A DNA stretch of 64,000 bases from Liolophura sinensis (lineage: Eukaryota; Mollusca; Polyplacophora; Chitonida; Chitonidae), in the NCBI RefSeq assembly GCF_032854445.1, contig NC_088300.1, positions 42,196,984 to 42,260,983 on the forward strand, given 5' to 3'. Both the position numbers and the translations under genes were made by a program. The notes under the pieces were generated by a model that made no database searches, was not told the origin of the DNA, and saw only the letters and a list, made by a program, of their open reading frames with translations. Every line of letters starts with the position of its first letter. The stretch's first letter is position 1. This document shows positions 61,193 to 64,000 of this stretch, piece by piece.

Positions 61193-63608
61193 GTAAGTAG
61201 ACATTTTGTAATATTAGGTCAGCGCATGGCAGCTGTTATATTTCTGATCAAGGTTTTGTGACAAACTTTTATATTTTAATCGGTTTAGTGTTCTTGGATT
61301 TTATATGTTCCTTGTATTTTTAGATTCTCAGATAATACAGTTAGTATGTGCCTGTACGTATAGGCCATGGTATGCAGGCCTTTCACGACCTTGGCTTTGA
61401 CCCCTCCTCTCCTATACAGACCTACACACCGGCATCAAGCGGTCCCTCAGTCTAAAAAAATTGATCGAATATCCATGACTTTAATATCGATCAAGTGTCT
61501 TAACATCTTCCAGTCATATTGATATGTATTATTGCTTTACCTTGTAGTTTATGTGTTTTACGATATATAGAGGTAACATTTAACCTTTACCCCGGATGTA
61601 ATTTTCCAGATGGCGAGTAACGCATCATTTTCAGGAATTTGATGTGCAGTGTGTTTACCATTCAAATAACTTGTATTCTCATTATTCTTAAAATTGTGAC
61701 TTAAGTTCTGGTCTACATGTTTATATAGTACAGACAACCTAATCGCGACCCTATCCACCCACCCAATCCCCTTAATTTCCCCTTCATCCTGTTTGTAGTC
61801 AGTGCTTTGGGATTCTTGTAGTCAAAGTCTAAGTCATGTGTTACATTGCAGTCAGGCGAAAAGGAAACGGCCAAGCGCCCCGGATCCAATCTCTTCGCCA
61901 AATTTAATAAACAGCAGATGCAAGAAATGAAAGAGGTATGGTTTTCAGCTAAGTGGAAAACACTAGCACATCATGATATGTAACTTGACTTCATTCTTCC
62001 CTTCCAGGCTAGCAAAAAGGCAGGCAAGGAAGATCAGCGCGCACAGCGTGCCACCTCCAACGTTTTCGCCAAGTTCAAAAAAGACCAGATTCAGGAATTC
62101 AAAGAGGTTTGCAAATGGCCACTAACATCACGTGGCAGGTCACATGACCTCTAACCCTGGCCACAGCGCATGCTCTTCGTGAGCGATTGCCTAGCTCGGT
62201 GAAGAACTAATCCTGGCTAACACATGTACATTCCTGACAGCATGATTACATCGTACACGTGCTAACGTTACTCTTCTAACACACTATACGTCCGCTCGAC
62301 AGTAACACGTATCTTTATTTCTCTTACGCTGTCCCCACTGTCTGTATTCAGTTCTCTTTAGTTCTTACACTATCAGTTGAAACACGTGTCTTCGCATAGA
62401 ATTATTGTCTACTGGCACAATTATGGCTGCGATCATCATATTCACATTAACACAGGTCTACAATAGGCCCATGTCCAACAACATGTTTTAGATCGACATC
62501 GAAACTATTTGGCGTACATATGCAGCGCGATTTTGTTTTTCTTATGTTTTCTTCCACACATTAATGAGAGAATAATGCTATAGACATATCTTTTTTGTTT
62601 TCATTTAAATTTTCCGAAAATTATAAATAATGTATTGAGAAAAATCGTGGGTAAGTGTTTCCCCGAAACAGCTAGCTAGGATGAGCTTAGATGTTCATCG
62701 TCAGTGCTGTTTACAATATCATCGGCTCGCAAATTGATGCCTACATTAAAAGCTGATGCACATGTTTGAACATGCCACATATGATCGACGGGGAATTATG
62801 CTGATGTTCCGTTAATATTGTCATCATTACTTCCTATTGTGTCATTTTGTTTCTTTTCTATATCTGATGTCTAATTTATCTTTGCTATTTTTGTTAATTT
62901 ATGTGCTGTTTCGCAGGCTGTCTTTAATCTTTATGTTAAGTCTTTGTCTTTTATGTATATTACTAACGTATGTCTCTGTCTGACTAAAGATGAAAACTGC
63001 TGTCATATAAGCGTATATACTGTATTCTTATAACATCTGCACCGATTATTGTTGTGGTTTATATATCTATAAATGGCATAAAATCTATACAATGGTTAGC
63101 ATTTCACGTGTGTGCTGTCATGAACTGTACTTTATGGATAAATGTTTTCCAGATTTTTCAAAAATATTCCCTTTAATGTTATGCTAAATGTTAAGTTTAG
63201 AGCCAGTTGTAACTGGAAACACAACAGGCATCTTACGAACCGATGAAGAAAATGAGGAAAAGTAAGGCTTTCTGGTTTTGTTTTGTTTGTTTTGTTTTGT
63301 TGTTTTTTTGTTTGTTTGTTTTTTCGTTTTCTTTTACTTTTTTTTTTTGGCTAAAATTGCTTAGTGATGGCAGTTAAGTAACGAGTCCCTTAAGTAAGAG
63401 CACCATAAACTCCACATGAGCTGTTATAGGGCAACATAAGGGCAGTTAGTTTCCTAGATCTACGGCTAGCATGTTTTTTCGTTGACCACGAATTATGGAG
63501 ACAAATCTAGGTTGAAATGGTTCTGTTTTCAGGCATTCACCATGATCGACCAGGATCGCGACGGTGTCATATCCGTGGACGATCTTAGAGAAATCTATAA
63601 CTCACTAG
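61181..63608 (+). CDS. Myosin regulatory light chain, 5' part, with two alternative N-terminal exons
   Basis: This gene encodes an RLC that binds the myosin II neck and controls contraction through cation binding and, in one isoform, phosphorylation. Coding exons seen: 61181-61192 (MAEE), 61852-61935 (exon 2a), 62008-62106 (exon 2b), 63533-63608 (EF-hand 1). All junctions to exon 3 are phase 0; exon 3 ends in phase 1. Exons 2a and 2b are alternative versions of the same segment (both contain AKF-x-K-x-Q, then QE-x-KE). The 2b isoform has RATSNVFAKF, the MLCK target of smooth and non-muscle RLCs; 2a has RPGSNLFAKF. The EF loop DQDRDGVISVDD is complete and close to molluscan muscle RLCs. EF-hands 2-4 and the 3' end lie beyond the right edge. 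Confidence 0.92.
61852..61935 (+). CDS. RLC (plus) alternative exon 2a, muscle-like N-terminus
   Basis: An 84-bp exon, phase 0-0, encoding SGEKETAKRPGSNLFAKF, NKQQMQEMKE. The acceptor is ttacattgcag and the donor gtatgg. The end QMQEMKE joined to AFTMIDQDRDG resembles molluscan striated-muscle RLC. The Ser of the MLCK site is kept, but the preceding Thr is Gly and the Ala is Pro. Confidence 0.88.
62008..62106 (+). CDS. RLC (plus) alternative exon 2b, phosphorylatable N-terminus
   Basis: A 99-bp exon, phase 0-0, encoding ASKKAGKEDQRAQ, RATSNVFAKF and KKDQIQEFKE. Basic residues followed by RATSNVF form the conserved MLCK/ROCK substrate site (Thr18/Ser19 of vertebrate RLC). The acceptor has a good pyrimidine tract (cattcttcccttccag); the donor gtttgc is weak, which suits regulated use. 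Only 72 bases separate it from exon 2a. Confidence 0.9.
63533..63608 (+). CDS. RLC (plus) exon 3: EF-hand 1
   Basis: A 76-bp exon encoding AFTMIDQDRDGVISVDD, LREIYNSL and the first base of Gly. The acceptor is ttctgttttcag and the donor gtaagt. All six loop ligands of EF-hand 1 are present. Its length and phases are identical to exon 3 of the minus-strand paralog. Confidence 0.92.
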
Positions 63609-64000
63609 GTAAGTTCAGAGAAGCTATTAACAGTTCCCGCACGGTATAATCTTATGGTTGTATAAGACAATACTTAACTTTGAACACAAAGGCAGAAAGC
63701 TGTCATGACCTGAGTAAAAAGCTCTCTCTCAGGTCAATATTTCGTGCAAAACTGTAATGGCATAACATTAATATCAGAATAACCACGCACATTTCCTCCA
63801 CAAAAACTAATTTCGGGTTGTGGCTAAACGGGAGAGTGATTTTTTTTTTGGAGGCAGTCTGAGGCCTGTTTTTGTGTTCGTGCATGTGTTGGTTCAATGC
63901 AGCTGGAGGTGTGTTTTCCAAGTTTCTTAGATTTTTTAATCCGGAAATATGCATTATCATTGATTTTTGGCTTTAAAGTGTATTACGTCCAGTATAGATA
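63609..64000 (+). other. RLC intron running off the window
   Basis: This is the start of the intron after EF-hand 1. No further exon is visible before the right edge; the 85-codon minus frame here is a chance frame. Confidence 0.7.

Noticed and set aside
61600-61640. Alternative first exon starting ATGGCGAGTAACG after ttttccag
   Set aside because: The frame stops after nine codons and offers no donor in a phase compatible with exon 2.

Overview
The window is nuclear genomic DNA of an invertebrate animal, most likely a mollusc or a close lophotrochozoan relative. It is AT-rich, has short exons separated by long introns with GT-AG borders, carries many minisatellites, and holds scattered copies of two tRNA-derived SINE-like repeats of the kind common in molluscs. 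The strongest protein matches are molluscan or bilaterian in character. Nothing bacterial, viral or plasmid-like is visible. Three protein-coding genes can be supported exon by exon. Most of the remaining open reading frames are chance frames or frames running through tandem repeats.

Layout. From 0 to 26 kb there are no convincing genes. This part holds a large diverged inverted repeat (451-1000 with 2050-2548), SINE fragments, a 32-bp minisatellite (6.0-7.1 kb), a 94-bp satellite (11.7-13.5 kb), a 73-bp array (18.7-19.2 kb), a 55-bp array (22.6-23.3 kb) and a 17-bp array (24.7-25.3 kb). From 26.6 to 35.9 kb there is a class A GPCR on the + strand. It has a TATA box, one long exon with a one-base frameshift in a T6 run, a 7.8 kb intron and a short last exon. 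From 36 to 47 kb the sequence is again repeat-rich, with a 38-bp array at 42.4-43.1 kb and a possible membrane-protein exon at 46.94-47.18 kb on the minus strand.

From 47.4 to 53.7 kb there is a complete seven-exon gene on the minus strand for a divergent myosin regulatory light chain (RLC), with a TATA box and an AATAAA signal. From 61.2 kb to the right edge lies the 5' part of a second RLC gene on the + strand, so the two RLC paralogs are divergent (head to head), about 7.5 kb apart. They share intron phases and a 76-bp EF-hand exon.

The most interesting observation is in the second RLC gene. It has two tandem, homologous, phase 0-0 N-terminal exons only 72 nt apart. One encodes the classical MLCK phosphorylation motif (RATSNVF) and the other a muscle-like version without the Thr. 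They look like mutually exclusive exons that would switch one gene between a phosphorylatable smooth/non-muscle-type RLC and a muscle-type RLC. All gene calls come from reading the sequence; no database search was run.
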